A stretch of 64,000 nt of DNA, taken from contig BSYO01000011.1 of the NCBI GenBank assembly GCA_033239525.1, positions 6,477,973 through 6,541,972 on the forward strand, given 5' to 3'. The position numbers and the translations under genes are program-made. The notes beneath the pieces are model-generated. The model ran no database searches. It saw only the letters and a program-made list of their open reading frames with translations, and had not been told where the DNA came from. Source of the DNA: Nepenthes gracilis. Lineage: Eukaryota; Streptophyta; Magnoliopsida; Caryophyllales; Nepenthaceae. This document shows positions 1-11,154 of the stretch, piece by piece (the first letter of the stretch is position 1; the number at the start of each line of letters is the position of its first letter).

Positions 1-668
1 ACATTAGCTCCCTCCGTCGCTCGGCACTCACACCCATTAGGTCAAGGAGTCACAGTTGCTTGGTCCGGACTCATCCTCGAGCATAGAGATTTTGGGCCGG
101 GCCTGGGTGTGGGTGTCCGAAAGCCTTTTTGCTCTGGCCTCGGACTTGAACAAAACTTGATCAAAGTAGTTGGCTGGTTCCTAACTTTGAAGTGCCTTGC
201 CAACAGTAGCATTGACCTCCGTTCCATCTTCTCTCTGTCAATATGGTCATGCGAAAAGCGGACAACCTCCTACTCCAGAGGGTAGACATTTTCTTCCAAA
301 CTGCGAAGCACCCCTTATGGCAACCAAAGAAAGGAATCGGTCCATTAGGCGAAAGAGCCACAAAGAAGCATGATCGTAGAAGGTGAAAATCCATAAAATC
401 TTATCTCACAATCAAGAGGATGAAAATATCCGATGGACTCAAGGCCAGGAGGCCCCATTAGGACCTCTTGATGCTCCGAAGCCCAAGCAGTTAGGCGGAA
501 CTTAGCACCATTGACAATGGTGCTCTTTGAAAAGGTAGACTCCATCTCCTCCAATGATTGGTTATTGTCACTACTCCCCTCTGTGGAAGGCACAAAGGTA
601 GAGGAGGGTGACACCTCCGACAAGGATGCAACGAGAATAAGGGTGCCTGCAATATCATGGTGATCCAT
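1..668 (-). pseudogene. decayed retroelement gag-like reading frame
   Basis: Reading leftwards from an ATG at 668 there is a 107-codon open frame. After a stop near 345, pieces continue in other frames to about position 42. The peptide is Ser-rich at the start and contains PLDCEIRFYGFSPS. I cannot assign a protein family with certainty. The arrangement, a TATA-like GGCTATATAAGC about 115-130 bp upstream followed by a pyrimidine-rich leader and then the ATG, resembles the layout at 61.35-61.45 kb, so I infer the 5' part of a non-autonomous LTR element. Several stops and frame changes make it a pseudogene. Confidence 0.35.
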
Positions 669-1380
669 CTAAGAAAGTGCCAAGAAGACGATAGAATAAT
701 GCTAAATGGAGTGCCTCGAGAGAAAGAAGTAAAGGCACACACCAAGCAAAAGGAACGATGAATAGAAGAGATTGACATAGCGCTTATATAGCCAGTCCAC
801 AAGGAGCCGAAGGGCCTTGTCGCCATAATGGCAGCAACATGTTCCTCACCCTAGTGCGCCACAATGCGTCCTTTCTCATGTATAATTTTGAGCCATTATG
901 GCGGCTGTCACATCGCCTTTGCAATCGAAGCACTCAGACGCAATGATTGACGCGACAGCTATGCAACCCCCAAAGACGGCTCCTAGACACGCCAATCTCA
1001 ACTCACCGACCAATAGGTAACAGTTCTCAAAGGCATAATCGAGAAAACGCCATGTGACGATGGCCTACGAAACACATGACTTTGAACATGGGCCCACCGG
1101 CGCCTCCCTGGCCAGGCGCCGAGGGCTACATTAGGATCAAGGCGTCCAAAGCTCCTTTCATCATAATAGCTGAAGCAAGAATCACAGAAAATGGAAGAAT
1201 GAAGTATTCTTGCCAGCCAGCGGCAGTGCATGAGCTGCCCAATAGGGGTGGTCCCGAACCTTCCCGGCACGAAGACCTGGAGCCTACCAAAAGGTTACTT
1301 TCCAGCAGAGACCGATGTGAAGAGCCGCACGTTGACCGAAACTCGACTCTTGATTTTTCCCAGAAGGTTGTCGAGTGTAA
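669..1380 (-). promoter_or_regulatory. LTR-like promoter/leader of the minus-strand remnant
   Basis: No gene is visible. On the minus strand, GGCTATATAAGC lies at about 780-795 and a CT-rich leader runs to the ATG at 668. The rest (800-1380) is a GC-richer, non-coding stretch of LTR character. The short open frames here (for example 1076-1441 on the plus strand) show no recognisable protein. The promoter role is inferred from layout only. Confidence 0.3.
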
Positions 1381-1790
1381 CCCTAGTGAGCTATTGATCG
1401 CATGTAGCCAGAAAGGAGCTCAGTCCTCCTATGCTTTCTAAGCCGCCCCCTATTGGGCGCTCAACAGGAGCCAGTCTTCCTCTCATGTCCCCCATTAATA
1501 TGTAATTCTGTATTATTTAGTATTCTCCTTACATCTTTCTATCTCTTGATAAAAATTTCTAATTTGAGCGTTGAAAGATAAATTGAAGAGTAAGTCCTAT
1601 AAATCCTTTGATCTTTTGTTTGTAATTTGTGATACGCAGGTCCAGGTTAATAGCGACGAAGACCAGACCCACTCCAATTTAACTTGTAGTGAAAGATCGA
1701 GTAGTCTCCTAATCTGTAATACAACCTATAAACCAGGAACGCATCAATATATATATATATATATAAGAGCAGGTTCATCCTAACCGATAA
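1380..1790 (+). repeat. LTR-like family, copy 1
   Basis: The segment from about 1440 aligns by eye with 22515-22835 and in part with 28250-28410. Shared landmarks in order are a C(A/C)TCCC-ATGTAATT block, ACATCTTTCTATCT, TTGAAAGATAAA(T/C)TGAA, a block ending in GATCGAGTAGT, and (A/G)GGAACGCAT or GGGACGCAT. In copy 2 the block is followed by GACGCTATCTGTGAAAAA, which resembles the sequence that follows the 5' LTR in many plant gypsy elements, so this is probably an LTR 3' end. A TA dinucleotide run of about 20 bp (1746-1765) follows. Confidence 0.55.
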
Positions 1791-4440
1791 TAAAACGTTA
1801 GAATAATTGATTGGAGTCATATTTGCTATCTGTTATTCAAAGATTATACTTTTATAATACTTTTTGATTCTTTGAATTAGTCTAGCTTGGTTATGTAATA
1901 TTAGTTTCAAAGGACTTATTGGTACAATTTAATTCTCGACTTTACTAAATTGAAAAATCTCACAAAAAATATTGAGATATTACGATAATTCCTTTTCAAA
2001 AGATTTTTTTTCTCAAAATATGTATTTTAATCCTCACATAATTACTGATATTTTTACATTTTTTCTTTTCTAAGTTGCCCTATCATTATTTTTGCATATT
2101 GATGATTTTCTTACACCTTCACCATTGAATGTTTCTACATCGCAAAGATTTCTCCTCATGGTCTAAATACATATAGACAAACATTGCATTTAATTCTATC
2201 AAAATTGAAGAGCACATCAATCTCAACATTGCATTTAATACTTGTGTAACTTTACGCACAATTAAACTTAATCTACTAATCTACTTTAATAGAATCTCGA
2301 TACATGAACCTTTGTTGGGCACACTCAAACTCAAAATCATATCATCACCTCTATGGAATATCCATTCCAAACCCACCATTGAATATACGACATTGATCCC
2401 TAATGTTAGCATCCAAAATTCATGTTCTACTATGATCTATGTATGCCCTTTACCCTCCTATATATGTTGGCTTGATGCTTAATCTATAAGTCATCCTTAA
2501 TCATTACCAATGCCTACATTCTAACCGGCCCTCCTGCATCCTTGACGTGGGTCTATAAGTATAGTTCACTATAAGGTACAGTTATCTAAAATTTTATTAG
2601 GACTACTAAATTCATCACTTTCTTACCCTTCATTATTGAATTCCTATGTTATCAATCCATTAATCAATCCTTACTGCCATGGGCCTGATGCTAATAAATT
2701 CATCATTTTCTTACCCTTTATTATTGAATTCCTATATTATCAATTAATTGATCAATTCTTATTGCCATGGGCCTGATGTCAATGCTCCCTAATAGTATAT
2801 CCTAAACCTTTCAGTTTCCAAAGTCACAATTTTCACTATCCCCAAAAGATACGACTCAGAGATAACAAGAGCCTAGTGTCAAATATCATAACAATTCTTA
2901 AAATCATTTAGTGGATAACATGGTTTCTCAGTCTAAGTGTTGACTGCCACCTAAATTCTATCGGTGGATTCCAACCTTACAATCCTATATTTTCCTTAAT
3001 AGTTTTTATTCATCTTTCTGAGTTAGATTATGTTCTTCCTGAAATAATTACCCATAAAAAATAACTTTCTATCCTTCCAAATATTGAGGCCCAAAGACCC
3101 TAGGGCAATCACAGTGATAGATAATCCAAGTCACAATTTAATTACAAAATTCATTCAATCTAATTAATTGAATTCACAAATTTAATTTTTTCTCAAAATA
3201 ATAGTCTAGTGTATTCTGATAGTCATAAATACTGAATATTGCCTCTTTTTTTTTTTTCATTCCAAAATTAACGACAAAGATCCACACCATCCTAACCTCA
3301 GGCTATGTCGTCTCTATCCTAATCAGTAACTGCTTCGACTATTGATAAATTTACAGCTACGCTTTCTTCTCAATTGAAATCATTTAGACATATTGTCTCC
3401 TCCACTCAAAAAATTGCACCATAGAGTTGATCACACAAGTATCTTTCAGTATTAACAATGACCGTATTTACAGAATTAATATTTATATAAAAAAATCATC
3501 ATTGAGGAAACAAGAAGAATTTTAGACATTTTAATTATCCAAATACTATCAACCCACTGGTCAATGATAGCCTACTAAACTCCATGACTCTAAACAATGT
3601 CACTAAACACTCAAATCCACTATTAGACCCAAATTAACTTTGTTTCTCTAACACTTGAGTATCTTGCTTGCATATGGCTAGATATTTTGGGATACCTAGA
3701 TTTTTACCCTAATAAAATTTATTATTATGATTTACTAATATTATTTTTAAGACTATACAATATTTAATTATTCACTAACTTATCACTACCAAACGAAAGC
3801 CAGATGAAACCACCTTTTATTTAAATTCTATCTTGACCAATCACTCAATATCCCAATCAAAACAGTTATAATCATTAACTTTTTCCTCAAAACTTATAAT
3901 ATGAATTGCATCTTCCTCCATCATCATGAAGAAATATATCTTCCTATATAAGCATATAAATATGCACATGCCTACGACATTCGCCCCATAATTATATACA
4001 TTTACCTACCATATAAGTATACATATATATAAATATATCTCCATACACATGTTTCACATACTTTTAATTATATTAAATCTCCAGTTGTATATATAAATAT
4101 ATTTAGATACATACACTCCCATCTATATTTACATTAATCTGCTAATACATGCACACATACACACATTGCCATGGTAATAGTCTGCCATTCACTTACTCAC
4201 AGCCATTGCCGTACACTTACGCACATACCGCTATATATAAATTCATATATATATACGATCTACATTATCTATTTACATATATATGTATATACATATACTC
4301 ATAACTATATAAGTAAGTGTATGTTCAAAATTTGTATATGCATACTAACATAATAATATATATATATATATATGTACACACAATTACACCTACATACATA
4401 TACACATTTTGCACAAGCCGCTCCCAATTTATTTCTTACC
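1791..4440. other. AT-rich, G-poor stretch without genes
   Basis: No coding region, RNA gene or complete element is supported. The plus strand is clearly poor in G over most of this 2.6 kb, with long A/T/C tracts, and becomes TA/CA-simple near 4150-4420 (TATATA, ACACAT). The composition fits an old retroelement interior or LTR read on its complementary strand, but no protein motif remains to prove it. Confidence 0.5.
2607..2782 (+). repeat. 88-bp tandem duplication
   Basis: Two adjacent 88-bp units (2607-2694, 2695-2782) share TAAATTCATCA, CTTACCCTT, ATTATTGAATTCCTAT and TGCCATGGGCCTGATG, with about ten substitutions between them. There is no open frame. Confidence 0.75.
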
Positions 4441-4448
4441 ATTTAAAC

Positions 4449-5020
4449 TGTTAGAAATATATCTCACATGACGTATTATATAAATTATTGAATTGATTAA
4501 ATTAATACGATTCTATTGGTTTATATATATTAAAGAAAATTTTTTAAAAAATATACCCGTTTCAAGACGTATCATTTGATAAAAAAGATATACTATTTTT
4601 TAATAGATATATCTTTTAATAAATAGATATATCTTTTTAAGACATACCTTTTGAGTAAAAAGATATTACTTCTCAATGATTATATATATTCAAGACATAT
4701 CTCTTAAGCGAAAGGAGTGATATTTTAGTAATTTAGGAATGGTTCTCTCTCATTCTATAAAAGGACGTCCTAAGGTATCATTTTTGAGATGTACAAAATT
4801 TATATAAAGTCTTACAAATTTTAAGAAAAAAAAAGAGAAATCATCTCATAATTCTTCAAGATAAGAATATATTACGATGTTACACAAATGCTTAATAATT
4901 ATTAATTTAGGTACGTACATTTACTTTATACATGAATAATTAGTAAAGAATTATAATAATAAAAGTATTAAAAATTAAAATTTTTATCTCATTAGAGCTT
5001 ATTATATGTGGTATCACAAC
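4449..5020 (+). mobile_element. possible solo LTR of copia type
   Basis: The segment begins TGTTAGAAATATATCTCACAT, a start seen in many plant Ty1/copia LTRs. It carries CTATAAAAGG as a TATA box near 4756 and ends near TGGTATCACAACA, which resembles the initiator-Met primer-binding motif TGGTATCAGAGC. No second copy and no target-site duplication are seen, so the borders are uncertain. It could also be only a chance AT-rich match. Confidence 0.3.
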
Positions 5021-5498
5021 AATAAGTTTTAATTATCGTATTTTCTTCTAATTGTATTATTATCATGATGTATATAATGCTAATTCAAAAATTTTATGTA
5101 TTCTGGTTTTCGAATAATAGAAATCGGATGACGGTGGTGGCGGTGAATTGCAATGATACCAAGCCACAATTGGCGTCGAATGGCTACCACCGTCTGCCAA
5201 CAATTTCTATCGTCTATCTTCTCATCTGCTTTCCGCTGAGCCTGTTGATTGGTCACCTAAGGTACGGCGATGGTCATGGCATAATATTTTAAAAAAAACA
5301 ATAGCGGATTGCAAGTTTAATGGGAAAAAAGTTGTTTTCCCACCCGCTATTCTTGTTTACTGCGATCTACAATTTTTTTCCTTCGAATGCACCGTCAACT
5401 GCCCAAAATCTTGCTGTTCATTGCTCGCCGATGTAAATAGTTGCTGGATTTTACACCAAAATTTGACGCGAAAGCCTTGCCGGTCACCAACAGTTAAA
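5021..5498. other. target region left of E1, no gene
   Basis: This is the left half of the sequence into which E1 inserted; the right half resumes at 11155. A 75-codon open frame at 5065-5292 has no recognisable features and I do not call it a gene. Confidence 0.5.
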
Positions 5499-5503
5499 AT
5501 CGG
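5499..5503 (+). repeat. E1 target-site duplication ATCGG (left)
   Basis: ATCGG directly precedes the LTR start and recurs at 11150-11154 directly after the far LTR. A 5-bp duplication is typical of Ty3/gypsy integration. Confidence 0.9.
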
Positions 5504-6011
5504 TGATACGATCACTTACTGATCGATAGCCGATTGTGTCGATTTCAGCTCTGGACGTGGTGGAATTGAACGGAAGGGGAGATCTGACAGAGGGGGAGAA
5601 AGGAGGGAAGAGCAGGAGTAGACGAAGGGGGGAAGGGAAAACAGACAGACAGAGGAGGTTAGAAGAAGAGAAGGAAGAAATGAGTAAGTAAGATAATTCC
5701 TATTTCTTCTGTTAATGTGCAGTACAGTATTTAACAAACAAAATCAGCAAGCAAGAAACATAACAAACTGAAGAACAAATAACAAACAGAGAAGAAACGG
5801 AGAAGGGCAGTGGTAGTTTGCGTTAGAGCAAGAGCAAGAGCTGCACGTGTACAGCTTCACATGGGCTGTTGCAAAATTAAACCAGCAGACACAGCCATTA
5901 ACAAAACACCCGAGTCAGTCCCGGATATAATCCCGTAATCGCATCGGTGCGTGAGTAATTCGAGTACTCTTCCGTGTCACCAAAGTATCCCCGTTAATCA
6001 AACCGGTAACA
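5504..6011 (-). repeat. E1 3' LTR
   Basis: This 508-bp copy of the LTR starts TGATACGATC and ends GGTAACA on the plus strand. The last ~97 nt of the element's pol reading frame (stop at 5915) lie inside it. Confidence 0.92.
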
Positions 6012-6406
6012 TTGCCATCGCCAAAAAAAATGACCTTGTCCTCAAGGTTAAATTCTGAAAAATCCTGCATGAAGTCAACTGCTGTTTCCCAGGTAGCCTC
6101 ACTTGGGGATTGGGCTTGCCATTGTACCAAAAATTGGGGAATGAAGTGACCCTGGACGAGTATTTTTCTAAAGCCCAGCAATGCAGCAGGATGGAGGAGC
6201 GGTTGGGAGTCGTGGGCCTCCTGCGGCAGATCCATTGAAGTAGTGGGAAGATCACCCTTGAAGTGTTTTAGGAGAGAGACATGAAAAACATTGTGGATCT
6301 TGGAGCGTCGGGTAATTGCACTCGGTATGCCACCGATCCGATGCGGTCGAGAATTCGAAAGGGTCCATAGAATCGCTAGCCAATTTGTTGGATTGACGTC
6401 ATGCAA
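5915..6406 (-). pseudogene. E1 integrase C-terminus with chromodomain-like tail
   Basis: This 163-codon stretch contains a strand pattern typical of the end of chromoviral integrases. FHVSLLKHF is the common integrase C-terminal motif, FLVQWQAQSPSEATWE is the chromodomain-like core, and NLEDKV follows. It is out of frame with the integrase core at 6437-7069. The frame runs through the internal/LTR border and stops in the 3' LTR. Chromodomain tails of this class are thought to help target insertion. The clade name cannot be settled without a tree. Confidence 0.8.
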
Positions 6407-6436
6407 AGGGATTGTCGGTAGGGGTCTGTAATTTTA

Positions 6437-7360
6437 TCAAAACCCGCCGCACTTGATACACCTTCTTGGTTGGTGAGCATCCGCCTTTGCTTCATATCTT
6501 TGTTGGGCCCTCCGCAGATTGAATCGGAGAGTGGTGATGAGATTGGTTCGATTCGTGAGGAGTTCATCGATGGCTGCCACAGCAGAAGTGCCTTGTGTAT
6601 AGTCTAACAAGGAAGGAGGCGATCGGCCATAAACCGCCTCAATGGGGCTCATTTTGATCGAAGAATGCCATGAGGTATTATAATTCCATTCAGCCCAGGG
6701 AAGATATTGAATCCAGGAAGCAGGGTGATCCGCCACAAAGCAGCGTAAGTAATCCTCTAAACAACGATTCACAACCTCCATTTGCCCGTCGGTCTGTGGA
6801 TGATACGCGCTGCTGGTGGCCAATTTGGTCCCATGGAGTTTAAACAACTCACGCCAAAAGTGACTCATGAAAAGTGGATCTCTATCGGTTACCAACTCCA
6901 TAGGGAAGCCATGTAAGCGGCACACGTCTTGAACAAAGACGTTGGCAAGTTCTTGAGCTGTAAACTGGGTATGTAATAGGAAAAAATGGGAATACTTTGA
7001 AAGGCGATCCACCACCACTAAAATCACTGTTTTTCCATGGGAAGGAGGCAAGTGAGTTATGAAATCCATGGAAATGGATTCCCAAATTTTCCTTGGGATG
7101 GGGAGAGGCTGTAGTAAGCCTTGCGGTGCGGTCGTGAATGGCTTGACCTGTTGGCAGAAGGCGCACTGCTAGATAAACTCCTGAATTTCCTGGCGCATTT
7201 GGGGCCAATAGAAGACGTGAGCAATGCGAGTGAAAGTGCGCTGGAACCCGCCGTGTCCCCCAGTAGGCGAGTTGTGGTACTCTTGCATAATAAGATGTTG
7301 CAATGCGGATTCGGGAGGTACTAGAATTTTGGCTCGGTAGAAGATGAGTCCATCTTTCAC
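6437..7360 (-). pseudogene. E1 integrase (HHCC and catalytic core)
   Basis: Two frames together cover an integrase. Positions 7360-7169 encode the zinc-binding N-terminus with the H-x-H part (EYHNSPTGGHGG, FYWPQM). A stop follows EIQEF. The rest (CAFCQQ...) then leads into the core at 7069-6437, with MDFITHLPPSHGK, VVVDRLSKYSHF, TDRDPLF and the SSAYHPQTDGQMEVVNRCLE block. The catalytic Asp residues and the Glu of the DDE triad are visible. A stop and a frame change inactivate the whole. Confidence 0.85.
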
Positions 7361-7483
7361 CGAATAATCAGCATGGGCGCCTGGCTGGTTCTGTATGGCA
7401 TTGATGAGATCGCTAGAGGTGGGGTTATGCCGGGTGAAAGTGTCAAAGGTGCCTCTAGGCTAATACACGGGTTTGGAAATAAC

Positions 7484-8164
7484 CTATAGAGCATGGTAAG
7501 ATGGATCGTGGCGGCGAGACTGGGCATCCGCCGGTCCATTCTCCTTCCCTGGCCGGTATATGATATCGAAATCATAGCCTAAGAGCTTGGAAATCCAGCG
7601 TTGCTGGTCCAGAGTGTGAATCGTTTGTGCTAACAGGGCTTTAAGGGGTTGGTGATCTATTTGTATGACACATTTGGACCCCAAAATGTAAGTGCGCCAC
7701 TTATGAACCGCCTTTATAATTGCGCAAAGCTCTCTGACATAAGTGGAAGAGTTCTGCATCCTGACTGATAATTGTTTGCTATAGAATGCAATTGGATGGC
7801 CGGATTGTGTTAGAACGGCGCCTATACCAGTGCCGGAGGCATCAGTGTGAATGGTGAAGGGCTGGGTAAAATCTGGTAGCGTTAAAACTGGGGTAGTAGT
7901 GAGGGCTTTTTTGAGAGCTTGAAATGCTACCTCTGTTGCTGAGTTCCAGACAAAGGCTGATTTCCGCAGCAATTGAGTGAGAGGGGCAAAAATTTGAGCA
8001 TAGCTGGCCACAAATCGACGGTAATAGCCAGCCAGTCCAAGGAAACCACGAAGCTGTTTGACATTTTCTGGTGGTGGCCATTTCTGTACTACCGCAATCT
8101 TCAAAGGATCCACCATGACTCCTTGGTCAGTGACTATATGGCCCTGTATGCTATAGAAGAACAT
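7484..8164 (-). pseudogene. E1 RT thumb/connection and RNase H
   Basis: The frame begins near GHIVTDQGV, runs through the conserved LRGFLGLAGYYRRF block and enters RNase H at TDASGTGIGAVL, where the Asp is catalytic. It continues through ELCAI and VHKWRTYILG to the QRWISKLLGYDF and KENGPADAQSRR blocks at its end. The normal sequence of the last block is usually NxxADALSR, so the Q is a change. It joins the upstream RT only through frameshifts around 8160-8290. Confidence 0.85.
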
Positions 8165-8694
8165 CCAAACTCACATTTCGAGGGCTTGGGAAGGGTAGGA
8201 GTTATTCCAGCCGCGTTTGTAAGGCCGAATGGAGATGTTGAAGATGATGCTCCCTGTGATGGACTATAGACTAGGATATCATCGAAGAACACTAGGATGA
8301 ACTTTCGGAGGGCTGGTCTGAATATGTTGTTCATCTCGGCCTGGAATGTTGAGGGAGCATTAGAAAGTTCGAATGGCATGACTAAGAATTCATAGTGGCC
8401 TTCGTGAGTCCGAAACGCCGTTTTATGGATGTCGTCCTGATCCACTCTCATCTGGTGGTATCCTGCCCTCAAATCCAGTTTGGAGAAGAATTTCGCACCA
8501 TGAAGCTCATCCAGTAATTCATCGACAATTGGGAGGGGAAATCTGTCCTTGATGGTAATGGCATTTAGGGCTCGGTAATCCACACAGAAACGCCAGATGC
8601 CATCTTTCTTCTTTACCAGCAGAACAGGGGAGGAGAAGGGACTGGTGCTAGGTTGGATTATGCCTCGCCCAAACATGTCTCGGCGGTTTCTCAC
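8134..8694 (-). pseudogene. E1 reverse transcriptase palm
   Basis: The order of RT motifs is clear: [39 protein letters not shown] and FFDDILVYS with the catalytic Asp pair. The frame then loses register after VYS (residues [10 protein letters not shown] are a shifted translation) and returns at PSKCEFG. At the 5' side a stop/frameshift between 8734 and 8694 separates it from protease. Confidence 0.88.
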
Positions 8695-8733
8695 CCCGGC
8701 TTTCGGAAATAGGGGTAGCGGTATGGCCGCACA

Positions 8734-9843
8734 TTAAGCTGAGGCGTAATTTGGTTGGAGAGGTATGCGGTGGTCTGCCGCCCGGTGGGGAGAGGCACCA
8801 TGTGGGGTAGAGAACACATCTATGAAGGATAAGAGGAGAGTGTGAAGGATTTTAGCCTGTTCTGTGGACAGTTGTTCGTGGAGCTTAAATTGAGGAACGT
8901 TGTCTTTCGAATCATTGGGCAACACTTCTCCAGTAGTCATCTGTACGGTGAGTTGGAAACATGTGGCAATCGACTGAGTAACTTCTCCTCTTCGTAATTG
9001 GCCGAGTGTCATGGTGGCCATGGTTGCTCTCGGTAGTCCATGCAATGTGATTGAGTCTCCTTCATGTTGAAAGCGCATCCATAGTGCCTTATAATCACAG
9101 AGCACCGGTCCAATGGAAGCTAACCACTGAACTCCAAACACAAGGTCAGCTCCATATATAGGAAGCAGGTAGAGTTCCACATTGAACTTGGATTCTCCCA
9201 CGGTGGTAAGGACATGGGTGCACAATCCCTCACAGTGAAGAGAAGCACCATTCCCCACTGTGACGTTGAGGTGTTGGGATGGCTCGATTGAGACTCCCAA
9301 ATGTCTGGCCAGGCGTGTTTGAAGAAAGTTGTGGGTGGAGCCACTGTCCACCAAGATAATGACAGGATGGCCTCTGATAGATCCTTGCAGCCGCAAGGTA
9401 GAAGGAACAAAGTGGCCCTCTAGTGCGTGCAGTGAAATAGTGGGCGCATGATCAGAGGCTGGCCATAGTGATTCAGCTTCTATGCTTGAATCTGTGGGAT
9501 TGTCCTCTTCTGCCATCAGATTCTTTGTTGTAGTTGCTGACAGTCCATTCGAGCTGCTTTCCTCCACCAGCATACATAGAAACTGGGGAGGTTTACACCT
9601 GTGGCCCGGTATAAATCTTTCATCACAATTAAAGCATAGGCCCTTTTCCCTTCTAGCTGCCATCTCTACTGGTGTGAGACGTTTGATGGGTAATCTGTTG
9701 GTTGTATTAGTTGGCGGTAACGGCTTTGGGAGTGAATGAGGGGCACTGAGTTGCGGTTTGGTAACTGGAGCACGAGAGTGTAGTGAGCAGTTGTTATCGA
9801 AGTTTCTCCTCCACCAATTTGGCCATACCAATAGCCTCGACAA
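8734..9843 (-). pseudogene. E1 gag zinc knuckle and aspartic protease
   Basis: A 369-codon open frame contains the retroviral-type zinc knuckle CFNCDERFIPGHRC, an acidic linker, and an aspartic protease with VDSGSTHNF as its active site and the downstream LVFGVQWLASIG block. It is the longest open frame left in E1. The upstream end is out of frame with the remaining gag; the downstream end stops just before RT. Confidence 0.87.
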
Positions 9844-10609
9844 CGCCTCGTGGCTTCAACAAGAAGAAACTCTCGACGGATGTCATCCCTCAATCCAGAG
9901 ATAAAACAGATTCGGAGGTTATTAGCAGAGCAGCCCAAAGAGTGCGTGTAGAGATGGCTTCAAATTCAGTCATGTATGCCGACACCGTAGTGACTTGACG
10001 AAGCTTATACAAGGTAGCTTCATGATTTATATAAGAAGAAGGTCCAAATCTCAATTCGAGATCTCGAGAGAATACCTCCCAGGAGGATAGCTGGCGGGTG
10101 GCATGCATCCAGTGGAACCATTGAAGGGCAGGTCCGGCCATATAAAATGCTGCAATGGTCAATTTCTGGTCTGCTGGAGTGTAATGATACAAGAAGAAAC
10201 GCTCCATTTGAAATAGCCAACCCACCACATTATCGCCAGCGAAGAATGGAACCTCTAATTTGGGCAATCGAACCGATGGTGTGTGAAGAACGTCTGGCGG
10301 TGGAAGTGAAAGTTGAGGTAGGTTAACAAATTGGGAGGTAGACATGAAAGAACTCGAGGGAGGATGAGGAATTGAAGTAGGAGTCGGTAATAATGGTGGA
10401 TTGGGGGAGGGAATCAAATGGCGCTCGAGATGATTTAGGGATTGCCGAATATCACTGAAAGATTGTTGAAAATCATGGAGAGTTTGCTAAATCTGTTCGT
10501 TCGTCGTCATTTGGAGGTTGAATCGCTCTGAATGATCCTTGACTTCTTGGGCAACGCTGGCGATGGTGTCCTCCAGAGCTTTGCACCGGGTGGTCATTCC
10601 CTCTGCCAT
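9844..10609 (-). pseudogene. E1 gag, broken
   Basis: The gag start is the ATG at 10609, just inside the 5' LTR, beginning MAEGMTTRCK, as in E2 (MAEGMQTRYR). An in-frame TAG lies at 10487-10489 after 40 codons; the frame then stays open through PSPNPPLLPTPTS and the capsid-like part (PKLEVPFFAGDNVVGWLFQM, ALQWFHWMHA, FGPSSY) to 9890. At least two frameshifts follow between 9840 and 9940, where ISGLRDDIRREFLL and VEA-IGMAKLVEEK continue in other frames. Confidence 0.82.
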
Positions 10610-10634
10610 TGCGTCTCAATGAGAGCACCAAATA
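10610..10634 (-). promoter_or_regulatory. E1 leader and presumed primer-binding site
   Basis: On the minus strand, the 5' LTR end (...GTATCA) is followed by TATTTGGTGCTCTCATTGAG and then the gag ATG. TGGTGCTCTCATT begins with TGG as a tRNA 3' CCA complement would, but it is not the usual initiator-Met site. E2 has the same sequence with one change and E3 a diverged one. The matching tRNA was not identified. Confidence 0.55.
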
Positions 10635-11149
10635 TGATACGATCACTTACTGATCGATAGCCGATTGTGTCGATTTCAACTCTGGACGTGGTGGAATCGA
10701 ACGGAAGGGGAGATCTGACAGAGGGGGAGAAAGGAGGGAAGAGCAGGGAGTAGAGGAGGGGGGAAGGGAAAACAGACAGACAGAGGAGGTTAGAAGAAGA
10801 GAAGGAAGAAATGAGTAAGTAAGATAATTCCTATTTCTTCTCGTTAATGTGCAAGACAAAGATTTAACAAACAAAATCAGCAAGCAAGACACATAACAAA
10901 TCAAGAACAAATAACAAAAGAGAGAAGAAACGGAGAAGGGCAAGTGGTAGTTTGCGTTAGAGCAAGAGCAAGAGCTGCACGTGTACAGCCTTCACATGGG
11001 TACATTGCAAAAATTAAACCAAACAGAGACAGCCATTAACAAAACACCCGAGCCGGGCCCCGATATAATCTCGTAATCACATCGGTGCGTGAGTGATCCG
11101 AGTACTCTTCCGTGTCACCGAAGTATCCCCGTTAATCAAACCGGTAACA
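10635..11149 (-). repeat. E1 5' LTR
   Basis: This 515-bp LTR, the transcription-start copy of this minus-strand element, matches 5504-6011 over its full length. A purine-rich tract (GGGAAGGGAAAACAGACAGA) and a direct run of GAGCAAGAGCAAGAGC are visible in both copies. Confidence 0.92.
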
Positions 11150-11154
11150 ATCGG
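11150..11154 (+). repeat. E1 target-site duplication ATCGG (right)
   Basis: Matches 5499-5503 exactly. Confidence 0.9.

Larger units (their letters stand above)
5504..11149 (-). mobile_element. E1: full-length Ty3/gypsy (chromovirus-like) retrotransposon, inactive
   Basis: A 5.65-kb element on the minus strand is bounded by LTRs 5504-6011 (3' LTR) and 10635-11149 (5' LTR), with TG...CA ends and TSD ATCGG. Internal order on the minus strand is gag, zinc knuckle, protease, RT, RNase H, integrase, then a chromodomain-like C-terminus, which is the Ty3/gypsy order. By eye the LTRs differ at roughly 25-30 sites plus small indels, so the insertion is not recent. The coding region carries several stops and frameshifts, so it cannot make a full polyprotein. 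The LTR ends and gag start are shared with E2 and E3. Confidence 0.92.

Noticed and set aside
4171..4353. 60-codon frame in a TA/CA-rich stretch
   Set aside because: Simple sequence only.
7973..8269. 98-codon plus-strand frame inside E1
   Set aside because: It is the reverse of the RT/RNase H region; the minus strand has the real motifs.
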